DNA from: JADKIH01 sp031427625 | GTDB lineage: Bacteria > Bacteroidota > Bacteroidia > AKYH767-A > 2013-40CM-41-45 | NCBI GenBank assembly: GCA_031427625.1 | Contig: JANPNV010000054.1 | Coordinates: forward strand, 10,048 to 74,047 | Length of the DNA: 64,000 nucleotides | Direction of reading: 5' to 3' | In this document: piece by piece, positions 16,605 through 24,250 of the stretch | How positions within the stretch are numbered: the first letter of the stretch is position 1 | Layout of the letters: the number at the start of each line of letters is the position of its first letter | Notes under the pieces: generated by a model | Seen by the model: only the letters and a program-made list of their open reading frames with translations | Databases searched by the model: none | What the model was told of the DNA's origin: nothing | Made by a program: the position numbers and the translations under genes

Positions 16605-17870
16605 TTAGTAAAGTTTTGTATAAAAGAATGAAAGCTTCATTCGGGAATTCGGATTTATTCCACTTCTCAAAATTAGTCGGTTCCCAAGTACTCCGCTTCC
16701 GGAGATGACGAGTTCGAAGTCTGCGTTATGGATAGCGCCGTTCAGATAAAGTTGCAATTGCCGACCGATATTGAAAGTGTACGTGTAACCATCGGTATTA
16801 AGAAAGCCACCATAATAGGTAGCTGATTCATAATAGTCAATTGGGAATATGGATGTCCCGCTGTTGTCAGTAGTTACAAGAATTAACTTGGCGGGTAATG
16901 AATATGGAATAACAATTGGCATAACTCCCTCGATTTTTAATTCTGCCCGGTTAACAACAATACTCCCTGAATCAAGAAAATGTTTCAAATAGGGGAATGA
17001 TATTTTTGTCTTTACACCTGACATAGCCTGTACGTAATTTACGGAGTCGTTAAAAGCCGGGTTGTTCAGCTGGTTTCCAACGGGGCTTCCTGTAAAATCA
17101 TGTGAAAAATGATTAACTCTGGCTCCTGCAATAGAGAAATTATAATTCTTTGCAGTATTCGTAGTGTCGTGAAAATACAACGTCATTTTTGAGCTAATGA
17201 AATTGAAATAAGAAATTGCTCCCTGGCCTGTAGCATCTGTTGCTTCCAGGTAAAGACCTTTGAAGTAGGCGATCCAGTTAGCGTTTGATGAAAATTCTGG
17301 TAGTCCGTTTAATGCAACAAGACTGTCAGCAAGAGCTATACTTAATGGAATGCGGATATGGGCAACGGTTTCTGGAGAATCAACCGTATTAGGATGTGGT
17401 GTAAAACTCAATGTGCCTAGTGCAGAAGGATCAAAACCGAAAGTCTTCGAGGAATAGTAACTACTATCTATGTGAATGTCTTCGTTAAGTCTGAATACGT
17501 TTATTGTTTGCGATGATGTAGTATCACCATGGTATCCTGCATAGGTAAGAATTAACACGAGTGAATCTGCAACGGGCAACACACCAAATGACGGAGTGCC
17601 GACAAGATTGACCTGTGTATAAACCGATGCAGTTGAAAGTCCAAAGACAGGATCTCTGTCGCTGCCAATAATCTGTAATGAGAGCTCATCCGATTTCAGC
17701 GAATCTTCTGTGACAGTAGTGGTTAATACATAAGTGGAATCGCTGAAAACTGTTCCTAACTGATCACCGGTAGGCAAAAGATTGAGACCAACTTCATTTT
17801 CATCCTTGCAACCGCCCGAAAACAATATTGAGGTCAGGATGATTAACAACAAAAAAGATTTCCTCCACAA
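16605..17870 (-). CDS. DUF4270 family lipoprotein
   Basis: This is a large Bacteroidota-specific exported lipoprotein of unknown function. The lipobox FSGGC follows a hydrophobic stretch, then KDENEVGLNLLP, the recognisable start of DUF4270. The body is beta-rich and of the usual length (about 420 residues). The start is uncertain. No ATG is available; the frame can begin with TTG at 17942, 17870 or 17852. The 17870 TTG gives WRKSFLLLIIL, a proper positively charged signal n-region, and is chosen here. The 17852 TTG is nine bases after a GGAGG sequence. The region 17851-17892 is a 20-bp hairpin that would lie inside the coding sequence if translation began at 17942. Confidence 0.82.
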   Translation of the reverse strand: MWRKSFLLLIILTSILFSGGCKDENEVGLNLLPTGDQLGTVFSDSTYVLTTTVTEDSLKSDELSLQIIGSDRDPVFGLSTASVYTQVNLVGTPSFGVLPVADSLVLILTYAGYHGDTTSSQTINVFRLNEDIHIDSSYYSSKTFGFDPSALGTLSFTPHPNTVDSPETVAHIRIPLSIALADSLVALNGLPEFSSNANWIAYFKGLYLEATDATGQGAISYFNFISSKMTLYFHDTTNTAKNYNFSIAGARVNHFSHDFTGSPVGNQLNNPAFNDSVNYVQAMSGVKTKISFPYLKHFLDSGSIVVNRAELKIEGVMPIVIPYSLPAKLILVTTDNSGTSIFPIDYYESATYYGGFLNTDGYTYTFNIGRQLQLYLNGAIHNADFELVISGSGVLGNRLILRSGINPNSRMKLSFFYTKLY

Positions 17871-17892
17871 TTTTGTGAAGGAAATCTTTTTT
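17851..17892 (-). terminator. 20-bp hairpin with T-run, overlapping the DUF4270 start
   Basis: The left arm 17851-17870 and the right arm 17873-17892 are complementary at 19 of 20 positions, with a two-base centre. In minus-strand RNA the single mismatch becomes a G-U pair, and the 3' arm ends in six U residues. This looks like an intrinsic terminator for the upstream glycogen-synthase-like gene (stop at 17973). The T-run also exists on the plus strand, so it could act both ways. Confidence 0.7.
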
Positions 17893-17972
17893 AATAAAAA
17901 TGATTTATTCGGAGAGATCTTTTTCAATAGCAAGGCCGGCAAATTTGGGAGAACCGGAAAAAATTAATCTGA

Positions 17973-18809
17973 TTAACTTGTTAATACCGCTTCCTGTTCG
18001 AGAAGTTCGTCATAAAAATCTGAATAAGCAGATACAAAATTGCTATCATCTTCGAATGACTGATATTGAAGAACGGGTTTGTTTGCCTTCTTGATAAAGC
18101 TGTCGAGTGTAGTATTTTTCTCGTCACAACCTTTAACAATGCCATCGCACCATTTCATTGCAGCAAGATTTATATTGACCATCGAAGGATCTTTATATAG
18201 TTTCAAGTCGTCAGCAGTTACTCCATCCATTTTCATTTTCTTAACGAGATTAGGACTCATTAATTCGTCCATATCCTGATAGTACGATGAAAAAACAATT
18301 TTGCTATTACGGAACATTGGATCGTCTTTGTATCCTGTCTTTACGAAAAACGGAATCAATGATGTCATCCAACCGTGACAATGAATAATGTCAGGAGCCC
18401 AACCGAGTTTTTTTACAGTCTCTAATACTCCGCGACAAAAGAACACCATTCTGTCTTCGTTGTCTTTATGAAACTTTTTCTTAGCATCACGGAAAATTGA
18501 TTTGCGCTGAAAATATTCTTCATTATCAATAAAGTAAACCTGCATACGGGCACTTTGTATCGAAGCAACTTTGATGATTAACGGGTGATCTGAATCGTCG
18601 ATGATAAGATTCATGCCGGATAAGCGAATTACTTCATGTAACTGATTTCTACGCTCATTAATTAATCCGAATCGTGGCATAAAGGTCCGGATTTCCTTAC
18701 CTTTTTCTTGTATTCCCTGAGGAAGATGACGGGCAATCTTTGAAACGTCTGTCAACTCAAGGAAGGGTGTAATTTCCTGGGAAACAAATAAAATTTTTGC
18801 TTTCTTCAT
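17973..18809 (-). CDS. Half-length glycogen/starch synthase-like protein (GT5 N-terminal domain)
   Basis: A 278-residue cytosolic protein resembling only the N-terminal Rossmann domain of GT5 glycogen synthases. The first strand ILFVSQEITPF, IRTFMPRFGLI, VYFIDNEEYF and DIIHCHGWMTSLIP match the family in order. The C-terminal donor-binding domain of a full synthase (about 200 more residues) is absent. The ADP-glucose loop KxGGLADV is degenerate here: it reads ELTDVSKIA. Glycogen synthesis is therefore unlikely and a regulatory or binding role is possible. The ATG at 18809 is preferred over an upstream extension to 18842. It is divergent from panC and precedes DUF4270 and glmS. The sequence does not show what it does. 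Confidence 0.8.
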   Translation of the reverse strand: MKKAKILFVSQEITPFLELTDVSKIARHLPQGIQEKGKEIRTFMPRFGLINERRNQLHEVIRLSGMNLIIDDSDHPLIIKVASIQSARMQVYFIDNEEYFQRKSIFRDAKKKFHKDNEDRMVFFCRGVLETVKKLGWAPDIIHCHGWMTSLIPFFVKTGYKDDPMFRNSKIVFSSYYQDMDELMSPNLVKKMKMDGVTADDLKLYKDPSMVNINLAAMKWCDGIVKGCDEKNTTLDSFIKKANKPVLQYQSFEDDSNFVSAYSDFYDELLEQEAVLTS

Positions 18810-18839
18810 TCTTGAGGTTGGATTTATAAATTTGGCTCG

Positions 18840-18870
18840 CAAAGATAAGGTTTTTTGGGCAGTTTTTCAA
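18840..18870 (-). promoter_or_regulatory. Promoter for the glycogen-synthase-like gene
   Basis: On the minus strand a TTG (18870-18868) is followed after 20 bases by TATCTTTG (18847-18840). This is one of the best Bacteroidota-type promoters in the window, 30 bases before the ATG at 18809. Confidence 0.65.
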
Positions 18871-18922
18871 TAACTATTTGTCATAATCACCAGAAAAGAC
18901 GCGGTTTTTATTACAGATTCAA

Positions 18923-18930
18923 TAGCTTTG
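18923..18930 (+). promoter_or_regulatory. -7 promoter element (TAGCTTTG) for panC
   Basis: This is a perfect TAnnTTTG match in the intergenic region divergent from the glycogen-synthase-like gene. It leaves a leader of about 75 bases to the preferred panC start at 19011. Confidence 0.5.
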
Positions 18931-19010
18931 AATTTTAAACGATTGATACTTAAATAGTAATACAAATGGATTCTACACTCGCCGGAAAAACAGGAATTAA
19001 TGAGCGAAAA

Positions 19011-19859
19011 ATGCAAATTTTCGACAAAATCCACGATATGCAGGATGTTCTGCATGCCTTAGAAAAGAAGGGCAAAACCATTGGTTTCGTCCCAACGATG
19101 GGCGCATTACATGCCGGACACCTGTCGCTTGTACAAAAAGCAGCTGATGAAAATGATATTGTTGTCGTCAGTATTTTTGTAAATCCAACCCAATTTAATA
19201 ATCCTGACGACCTTAAAAACTATCCTCATACTCCTGAAGCAGATGAAATAATGCTTAAAAACATTCATGTGGATTTTCTTTTTAAACCCAATGTGAATGA
19301 AATTTATCATGGAAATGAGAGCATAAACGAAATCCCAAATGTTGGTCGGCTTGGTGAATTAATGGAAGGAGTTCATCGCAGAGGACATTTTTCAGGCGTC
19401 GTTCAAATTGTAAAACGCCTTTTTGAAATTGTCAGGCCTACCAGGGCTTATTTCGGAGAAAAAGATTTTCAGCAACTGGCGATTATCAGAAATATGGTAA
19501 ATAAAATAGCTATGCCTGTAAATATTGTTCCTTGTCAAACAATACGTGAAGAAAACGGTTTGGCAATGAGCTCAAGAAACATGAGACTTACCGATGATGA
19601 AAAAAAGGCGGCATCAGAAATTTTCAGAGCATTGATTTATGTAAAAGAAAATACCGGTAAAACAAATCCACAGATATTAATACAAGAGGCTATTCAAAAA
19701 ATTAATTCCAATGCCGGACTTAAAGTGGAATACATCGAAATTGCCGATGAAGAAAATCTAGAACCTGTCAGTGATTGGAAAAACCATAAAAGTGTTAGAG
19801 TTTTTGCTGCCGTATTTTGCAACTCGATAAGACTAATTGATAATATAAAGCTGTATTAA
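19011..19859 (+). CDS. panC: Pantothenate synthetase
   Basis: The enzyme joins pantoate and beta-alanine with ATP to make pantothenate for coenzyme A. The nucleotidyltransferase signature PTMGALHAGH is at 28-37. IFVNPTQF, the GEKDFQQL segment and MSSRNMRL follow as in the family. Starting at the ATG at 19011 gives 282 residues, the standard length. An ATG at 18966 would add 15 non-conserved residues. No panB or panD is adjacent. The gene is divergent from the glycogen-synthase-like gene, an arrangement I recall from other Bacteroidota. Confidence 0.97.
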   Translation: MQIFDKIHDMQDVLHALEKKGKTIGFVPTMGALHAGHLSLVQKAADENDIVVVSIFVNPTQFNNPDDLKNYPHTPEADEIMLKNIHVDFLFKPNVNEIYHGNESINEIPNVGRLGELMEGVHRRGHFSGVVQIVKRLFEIVRPTRAYFGEKDFQQLAIIRNMVNKIAMPVNIVPCQTIREENGLAMSSRNMRLTDDEKKAASEIFRALIYVKENTGKTNPQILIQEAIQKINSNAGLKVEYIEIADEENLEPVSDWKNHKSVRVFAAVFCNSIRLIDNIKLY

Positions 19860-19894
19860 TACTCAATAGTTAACTTTTAAATTTTCAATTGCCA

Positions 19895-21031
19895 ATGAAT
19901 GTCTATTTGGATTACAATGCTACAACGCCGCTAGATAAAAGGGTTTTGAAGGAAATGCTTCCGGCTTTGACTGATAACTTTGGCAATGCAGCAAGTAAAA
20001 CGCATGTGTTCGGATGGAGAGCAGCAGAAGCAGTCAAGAAGGCAAGAGAACAAATCGCACAATTTATCCATGCCGAAGAAAGTGAAGTCATATTTACTTC
20101 CGGTGCCACAGAAGCAATTAATCTGGCAATAAAAGGAGTGGCCGAAGCGTATTCATCAAAAGGAAGTCATATAGTAATTTCAGCAACAGAACATAAAGCT
20201 GTGATTGATACATGCAAGCACCTTGAAAAACTCGGCAAAGAAATATCTGTAGTGCCCGTACTTTCTGATGGTATGATTAATCTTGAAATACTCGATTCAA
20301 CAATCAGGAAGGATACAGTATTGGTATGTACGATGTATGCTAATAATGAAACAGGAGTCATTCTTCCTATTTCTGAAATTTCTGAAATAGTTCATCGAAA
20401 GGGATCTTTGCTTTTTACAGATGCAACGCAGGCATCGGGAAAAACAACTTTAGATGTAAACGACTGTCATGCCGATTTACTATGTCTTTCTGCTCACAAA
20501 ATGTACGGACCCAAAGGTGTGGGCGCTCTATATGTTAGAAGAAAAAATCCAAGAGTTACTTTGATTGCCCAGATGGATGGTGGCGGACACGAACGAAATT
20601 TTCGAAGTGGTACACTGAATGTGCCTGGAATAATCGGCATGGGAGCAGCTTGTGAAATTGCCGGTAAAGAACAATGGGATGATGCATCAAGGATGTCAGC
20701 TCTCAGAACATATCTAGAGCAAGGTCTTATGGTTTCTGGAAGGGTGTCGATTAATGGCAACATGAGAAATCGACTGCCAAATACTACCAATTTATGTTTT
20801 CATGATGTGAAATCAGAAACATTAATCATTAAGTTGCCTCAATTTGCCATGGCCACTGGCAGCGCCTGCTCCTCTGCACTTCCTGAACCTTCGCATGTTT
20901 TACTCGCAATGGGACTTGCATCTGATCAGGCTTATTCTTCAATTCGGTTTTCTCTTGGGAAATTTACAACACAGGAAGAGATTGAGTATGTTGTGAAAAC
21001 TTTCAATCAGGTTTTGAAAGATAATCGGTAA
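19895..21031 (+). CDS. Cysteine desulfurase (NifS/IscS-like)
   Basis: This PLP enzyme takes sulfur from cysteine for Fe-S clusters and thio-cofactors. It starts MNVYLDYNATTP, the canonical N-terminus. SGATEAINLAIKG is at about 69-81, the PLP lysine K202 is in SAHKMYGPKG, and the catalytic cysteine C325 is in TGSACSSALPEPSHVL. The 378-residue length is normal. The ATG at 19895 is preferred to a TTG two codons earlier. It is not next to iscU or suf genes, so whether it serves housekeeping Fe-S assembly or tRNA thiolation is open. It may be co-transcribed with panC (35 bases apart). Confidence 0.94.
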   Translation: MNVYLDYNATTPLDKRVLKEMLPALTDNFGNAASKTHVFGWRAAEAVKKAREQIAQFIHAEESEVIFTSGATEAINLAIKGVAEAYSSKGSHIVISATEHKAVIDTCKHLEKLGKEISVVPVLSDGMINLEILDSTIRKDTVLVCTMYANNETGVILPISEISEIVHRKGSLLFTDATQASGKTTLDVNDCHADLLCLSAHKMYGPKGVGALYVRRKNPRVTLIAQMDGGGHERNFRSGTLNVPGIIGMGAACEIAGKEQWDDASRMSALRTYLEQGLMVSGRVSINGNMRNRLPNTTNLCFHDVKSETLIIKLPQFAMATGSACSSALPEPSHVLLAMGLASDQAYSSIRFSLGKFTTQEEIEYVVKTFNQVLKDNR

Positions 21032-21127
21032 TTTATTTTTTCATTTTGAATACTTCTAAATATATATACAACTATACTTTCATGCCTTCAGTTTTCTCAT
21101 TTACTTTACAAATGAAAAAAATATAAG

Positions 21128-21835
21128 ATGCACGGTCCACTGGAACATAAAGAAGAACACTTTCAACAATCAGAAACGATCAGGGATATTGTGATTGGTA
21201 TGGCCGATGGCCTTACTGTTCCGTTTGCTCTTGCCGCAGGATTAAGTAATGTTGTGAGTGCCATCGATGGAAATAATATTATTATTACCGCAGGACTAGC
21301 CGAAATTATTGCTGGATCTATTGCCATGGGACTTGGTGGGTATCTGGCAGGAAAAACAGAAATTGAACATTATAATTCCGAACTGAAAAGGGAGTACACA
21401 GAAATTGATACTCATTATGAAACAGAAAGAAAGGAAGTAAAAGAAATTTTTGCCGGATATGGCCTGTCTGCTCAGTCGCAGGATATAATTATGGATGAAA
21501 TGGAAAAAGACCGTGACAAGTGGGTCGATTTCATGATGAGGTTTGAACTTGGTTTAGATAAACCAGATCTTAACAGAGCCAGACAAAGCGCAAGAAATAT
21601 TGGACTGGCTTATATTGCCGGTGGAATCGTGCCATTGTCTGCTTATTTTTTTACTAATACACCCGGACAAGGACTTATAATTTCTGCCATCGCCACCGTT
21701 TTTTGTCTGCTTTTCTTCGGATATTATAAAACAAAAGTGATGGGTCAGGACCCTGTCAAAGGATCTCTGCGTACTGCTATGATTGGTATTCTTGCAGGTG
21801 CTGCCGCTTACTTTGTTGCCAGATTATTTACCTGA
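21128..21835 (+). CDS. VIT1/CCC1-family metal transporter
   Basis: A 235-residue integral inner-membrane protein of the VIT1/CCC1 family, which moves Fe(II) or Mn(II). Five hydrophobic segments are visible: two near 26-75 (MADGLTVPFALAAGLS and IAMGLGGYLAGK) and three near 155-235. Between them is the Glu-rich cytosolic helical domain (EIEHYNSELKREYTEIDTHYETERKEV), characteristic of metal binding in this family. The direction of transport and the metal cannot be fixed from sequence. The next gene starts 15 bases downstream, so the two are probably co-transcribed. Confidence 0.9.
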   Translation: MHGPLEHKEEHFQQSETIRDIVIGMADGLTVPFALAAGLSNVVSAIDGNNIIITAGLAEIIAGSIAMGLGGYLAGKTEIEHYNSELKREYTEIDTHYETERKEVKEIFAGYGLSAQSQDIIMDEMEKDRDKWVDFMMRFELGLDKPDLNRARQSARNIGLAYIAGGIVPLSAYFFTNTPGQGLIISAIATVFCLLFFGYYKTKVMGQDPVKGSLRTAMIGILAGAAAYFVARLFT

Positions 21836-21850
21836 TATTTATTAGCATCC

Positions 21851-22597
21851 ATGATTGCCAAAATACAAACAGCTCAGGGCGAAATAAAAGTTGATCTTTC
21901 AAAACCTCTTGATATATCAATTCCATTGATAGCTGGAGACGATAATGTAAATGCTTTTTTCATCCCGCCCATAAAGTATGAGGCTTTTAAAGCCGGAAGT
22001 TTTATCGGAGATGTCTCCAAAGGCGGAAGTTGTAATGTATTTTCCATATCATTTAATCCTCATGGAAACGGAACTCATACAGAGTCTGTCGGACACATTA
22101 GCAAAGAGAAATATCCTATATATAAATCATTGACGGAGTTTTTTTTTCTATCAAAACTTATAACGATTACTCCTGAAAAACAATCGAACGATTACGTAAT
22201 AACTGCAGCTCAACTTGAGAAAGTATTAAAAGGACAATGCCCGGAATCTTTAATCATCAGAACGTTGCCTAACACTGACGAAAAATTAACGGCTCATTAT
22301 TCCGGAAAAAATCCTCCATTCATTGATGCAAAAGCAGCAGAATATATTAGATCGTTATCAGTAAAGCATCTGATTCTGGATTTGCCAAGCATCGACAAGG
22401 AAAATGACGGCGGAAAGTTATCGGCTCATCATGCTTTTTGGAATTATCCGGAATCGCCGCGAAACGATTGCACCATTACAGAGCTTGCCTACATACCTAA
22501 TAACTGGCCAGACGACACTTATCTAATTAATCTCCAAATCGTTAGCTTCGATAATGATGCAAGTCCGAGTAAACCGGTGCTTTATCAGCTTTTATAA
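21851..22597 (+). CDS. Cyclase-family metal-dependent hydrolase (kynurenine formamidase-like)
   Basis: A 248-residue member of the cyclase/kynurenine formamidase superfamily (COG1878). The metal-binding motif HxGTHxDxPxH appears as HGNGTHTESVGHI at about 71-83. The conserved Asp is changed to Glu, while the three histidines are kept. The strand LILDLPSID with a downstream HHAFW is also typical. Other kynurenine pathway genes are not nearby, so tryptophan catabolism is not supported by context, and another amide or lactone substrate is equally likely. It follows the VIT1-like gene after 15 bases. Confidence 0.85.
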   Translation: MIAKIQTAQGEIKVDLSKPLDISIPLIAGDDNVNAFFIPPIKYEAFKAGSFIGDVSKGGSCNVFSISFNPHGNGTHTESVGHISKEKYPIYKSLTEFFFLSKLITITPEKQSNDYVITAAQLEKVLKGQCPESLIIRTLPNTDEKLTAHYSGKNPPFIDAKAAEYIRSLSVKHLILDLPSIDKENDGGKLSAHHAFWNYPESPRNDCTITELAYIPNNWPDDTYLINLQIVSFDNDASPSKPVLYQLL

Positions 22598-22667
22598 ATA
22601 GGCTCATCATTTATTTAATACGATAAATTAGTTTTTCAAAATAAGTGAGTGATGAAAATTATCCGGT

Positions 22668-22685
22668 GACTTTTCATAAAAAGTC
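22668..22685. repeat. Short perfect hairpin upstream of actA
   Basis: GACTTTT (22668-22674) and AAAAGTC (22679-22685) flank a CATA loop. The sequence GGTGACTTT at its left edge recurs 40 bases downstream in the next inverted repeat. No T-run follows, so it is not a typical terminator. Confidence 0.6.
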
Positions 22686-22694
22686 GGTCGATAT

Positions 22695-22752
22695 GCTGTT
22701 TTATGGTGACTTTCTGATCAATCGATATCGATAAAAGTCATGTAAAAACAGC
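22695..22752. repeat. Long interrupted inverted repeat upstream of actA
   Basis: The outer arms GCTGTTTT (22695-22702) and AAAACAGC (22745-22752) are perfect. The inner arms TGACTTT (22707-22713) and AAAGTCA (22734-22740) are perfect too, with a four-by-four internal loop between. The centre contains the perfect 12-base palindrome ATCGATATCGAT (22721-22732). This could be a regulator-binding site or an RNA structure. Confidence 0.65.
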
Positions 22753-22852
22753 AGTTAGCCTCAAAATACTCTAACCAACTATCAACATTCCAGCCTGTTA
22801 CTCTTTTTGTAAAAATTTTTTCAGAAAAACTTTCTAGAAAACATGTTTCTGA

Positions 22853-22860
22853 TAAATTTG
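22853..22860 (+). promoter_or_regulatory. -7 promoter element (TAAATTTG) for the act-cox operon
   Basis: This is a perfect TAnnTTTG match 68 bases before the actA ATG. The -33 region is weak. The inverted repeats lie 100-185 bases upstream of it. Confidence 0.5.
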
Positions 22861-22928
22861 CACCCATTCAAAAAACTTACAATTTGATGACTGCAAAAGC
22901 ATCAAGTGTCATTTTTTGAACTTAAAAG

Positions 22929-24185
22929 ATGGTGGACCAAAAAAAAGTTATGAATTACCCTCGCGTAACAAAGTACTTCTCTCTGTTTATTTCGGTTTTT
23001 TTAGTTGCATTTATTTCGACAACGTCTGTTTTTGGGCAAGATGGTGAAGCATTATTTAAAGCCAACTGTACTTCTTGTCATGCAATAAACGATAGAGTAA
23101 TAGGGCCGCCGCTCAAAGGCATATCGCAACGTCATAAGGAAGACTGGCTTTTAAAATGGATTAAAAATTCTCAGGCAGTCGTAAAAAGCGGTGATCCTTA
23201 TGCAGTAAAAATTTTCGCAGAATACAACAAAGTAGTAATGACATCTTTCAGTCTGAAGGATGATGAAATAAAAGCTATTCTTGCCTATGTACAGAAAGCA
23301 GAAAAGGAAGTAGCAGCCGGACCAAATGCATCAGCACCGGGAACAGTTGCTGATGAAAAACCTAAAGTCATCTGGCCATGGTTGCTTTTTGCTGCCATCG
23401 TTCTTTACCTTTTAAGTGGTGTTTTACGCCGTGTGCAGGAAACACTTTCAAAAGCACTGAGACAAAAAGAAGGATTGCCTGAACCAGCAGTTATTTCGAC
23501 CCGGAAAAGAAATAGGGAATGGATAAGAGGAAATAAAAAGCTCATTGCTGTCATTCTTATTTTTCTAACAATTGCCGGAAGTGTTAAAGGATGGTATTCG
23601 TTAATGTCTATTGGAATTTCAACAGGATATCAGCCTGATCAGCCTATAGCTTACTCACATAAACTCCATGCGGGCGACATGCAAATATCTTGTGTCTATT
23701 GCCACAGTGGTGCCGAAAGAGGTAAGACAGCAGGAATTCCTTCTGCGAATGTTTGTATGAACTGCCACAAATTTGTGAAGTCAGGTCCAACAACAGGTAC
23801 AACAGAAATTGCAAAAATTTATAAGGCACTTGATTATGATCCGTCAACAGGAGTTTATGGGCCATATCCAAAACCAGTGCAGTGGGTGAGAGTTCATAAT
23901 CTTCCTGACTTTGCTTATTTCAATCACAGCCAGCATTACGTTGTTGGAAAAATAGAATGTCAGACATGCCACGGTCCTGTACAAGATAGCATGACAGTAG
24001 CAATGCAATATTCGCCGTTGACAATGCAATGGTGTATCGATTGCCACCGTGTTACAAAAGTGAAAATGGCAGGTAATGGTTACTATGAAGATGAGCATAA
24101 GGCATTGTTGAAAAAATATGGAGCAGATTCATTGCTAACAGTTGAAACAATTGGCGGACTAGAGTGCGCCAGATGTCATTATTAA
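22929..24185 (+). CDS. actA: Alternative complex III subunit A, multihaem cytochrome c with extra N-terminal haem domain
   Basis: ActA is the multihaem electron-transfer subunit of alternative complex III, the quinol:cytochrome c reductase replacing bc1 in Bacteroidota. Six CxxCH haem sites are present, beginning at residues 47, 255, 276, 344, 369 and 413. The last five match the pentahaem core. The first lies in a separate class I cytochrome c domain (about 36-112, with GPPLKGI) behind a signal or anchor helix at about 17-36. Two more membrane helices occur at about 141-160 and 204-222. Starts at 22929 and 22950 are both possible. It is the first gene of the act-cox operon. Confidence 0.93.
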   Translation: MVDQKKVMNYPRVTKYFSLFISVFLVAFISTTSVFGQDGEALFKANCTSCHAINDRVIGPPLKGISQRHKEDWLLKWIKNSQAVVKSGDPYAVKIFAEYNKVVMTSFSLKDDEIKAILAYVQKAEKEVAAGPNASAPGTVADEKPKVIWPWLLFAAIVLYLLSGVLRRVQETLSKALRQKEGLPEPAVISTRKRNREWIRGNKKLIAVILIFLTIAGSVKGWYSLMSIGISTGYQPDQPIAYSHKLHAGDMQISCVYCHSGAERGKTAGIPSANVCMNCHKFVKSGPTTGTTEIAKIYKALDYDPSTGVYGPYPKPVQWVRVHNLPDFAYFNHSQHYVVGKIECQTCHGPVQDSMTVAMQYSPLTMQWCIDCHRVTKVKMAGNGYYEDEHKALLKKYGADSLLTVETIGGLECARCHY

Positions 24186-24250
24186 TTAAAATCGAATTGC
24201 ACGTAATGTGCTTTAAAAATATCCGGTTAAGGGAAAACTAACCTCCTACA

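Larger units (their letters stand above)
22598..22928. other. 331-base leader region of the respiratory operon
   Basis: This is the longest gene-free stretch in the window. It holds a compact hairpin (22668-22685), a longer two-part inverted repeat (22695-22752), a -7 box (22853-22860) and a weaker stem (TTGATG at 22884-22889 with CATCAA at 22900-22905) before the actA start. No small protein or RNA gene is recognised. Confidence 0.7.

Noticed and set aside
24186..24250. GCACGTAATGTGC stem between actA and actB
   Set aside because: Four base pairs only, with no T-run; insufficient for a terminator or processing site.
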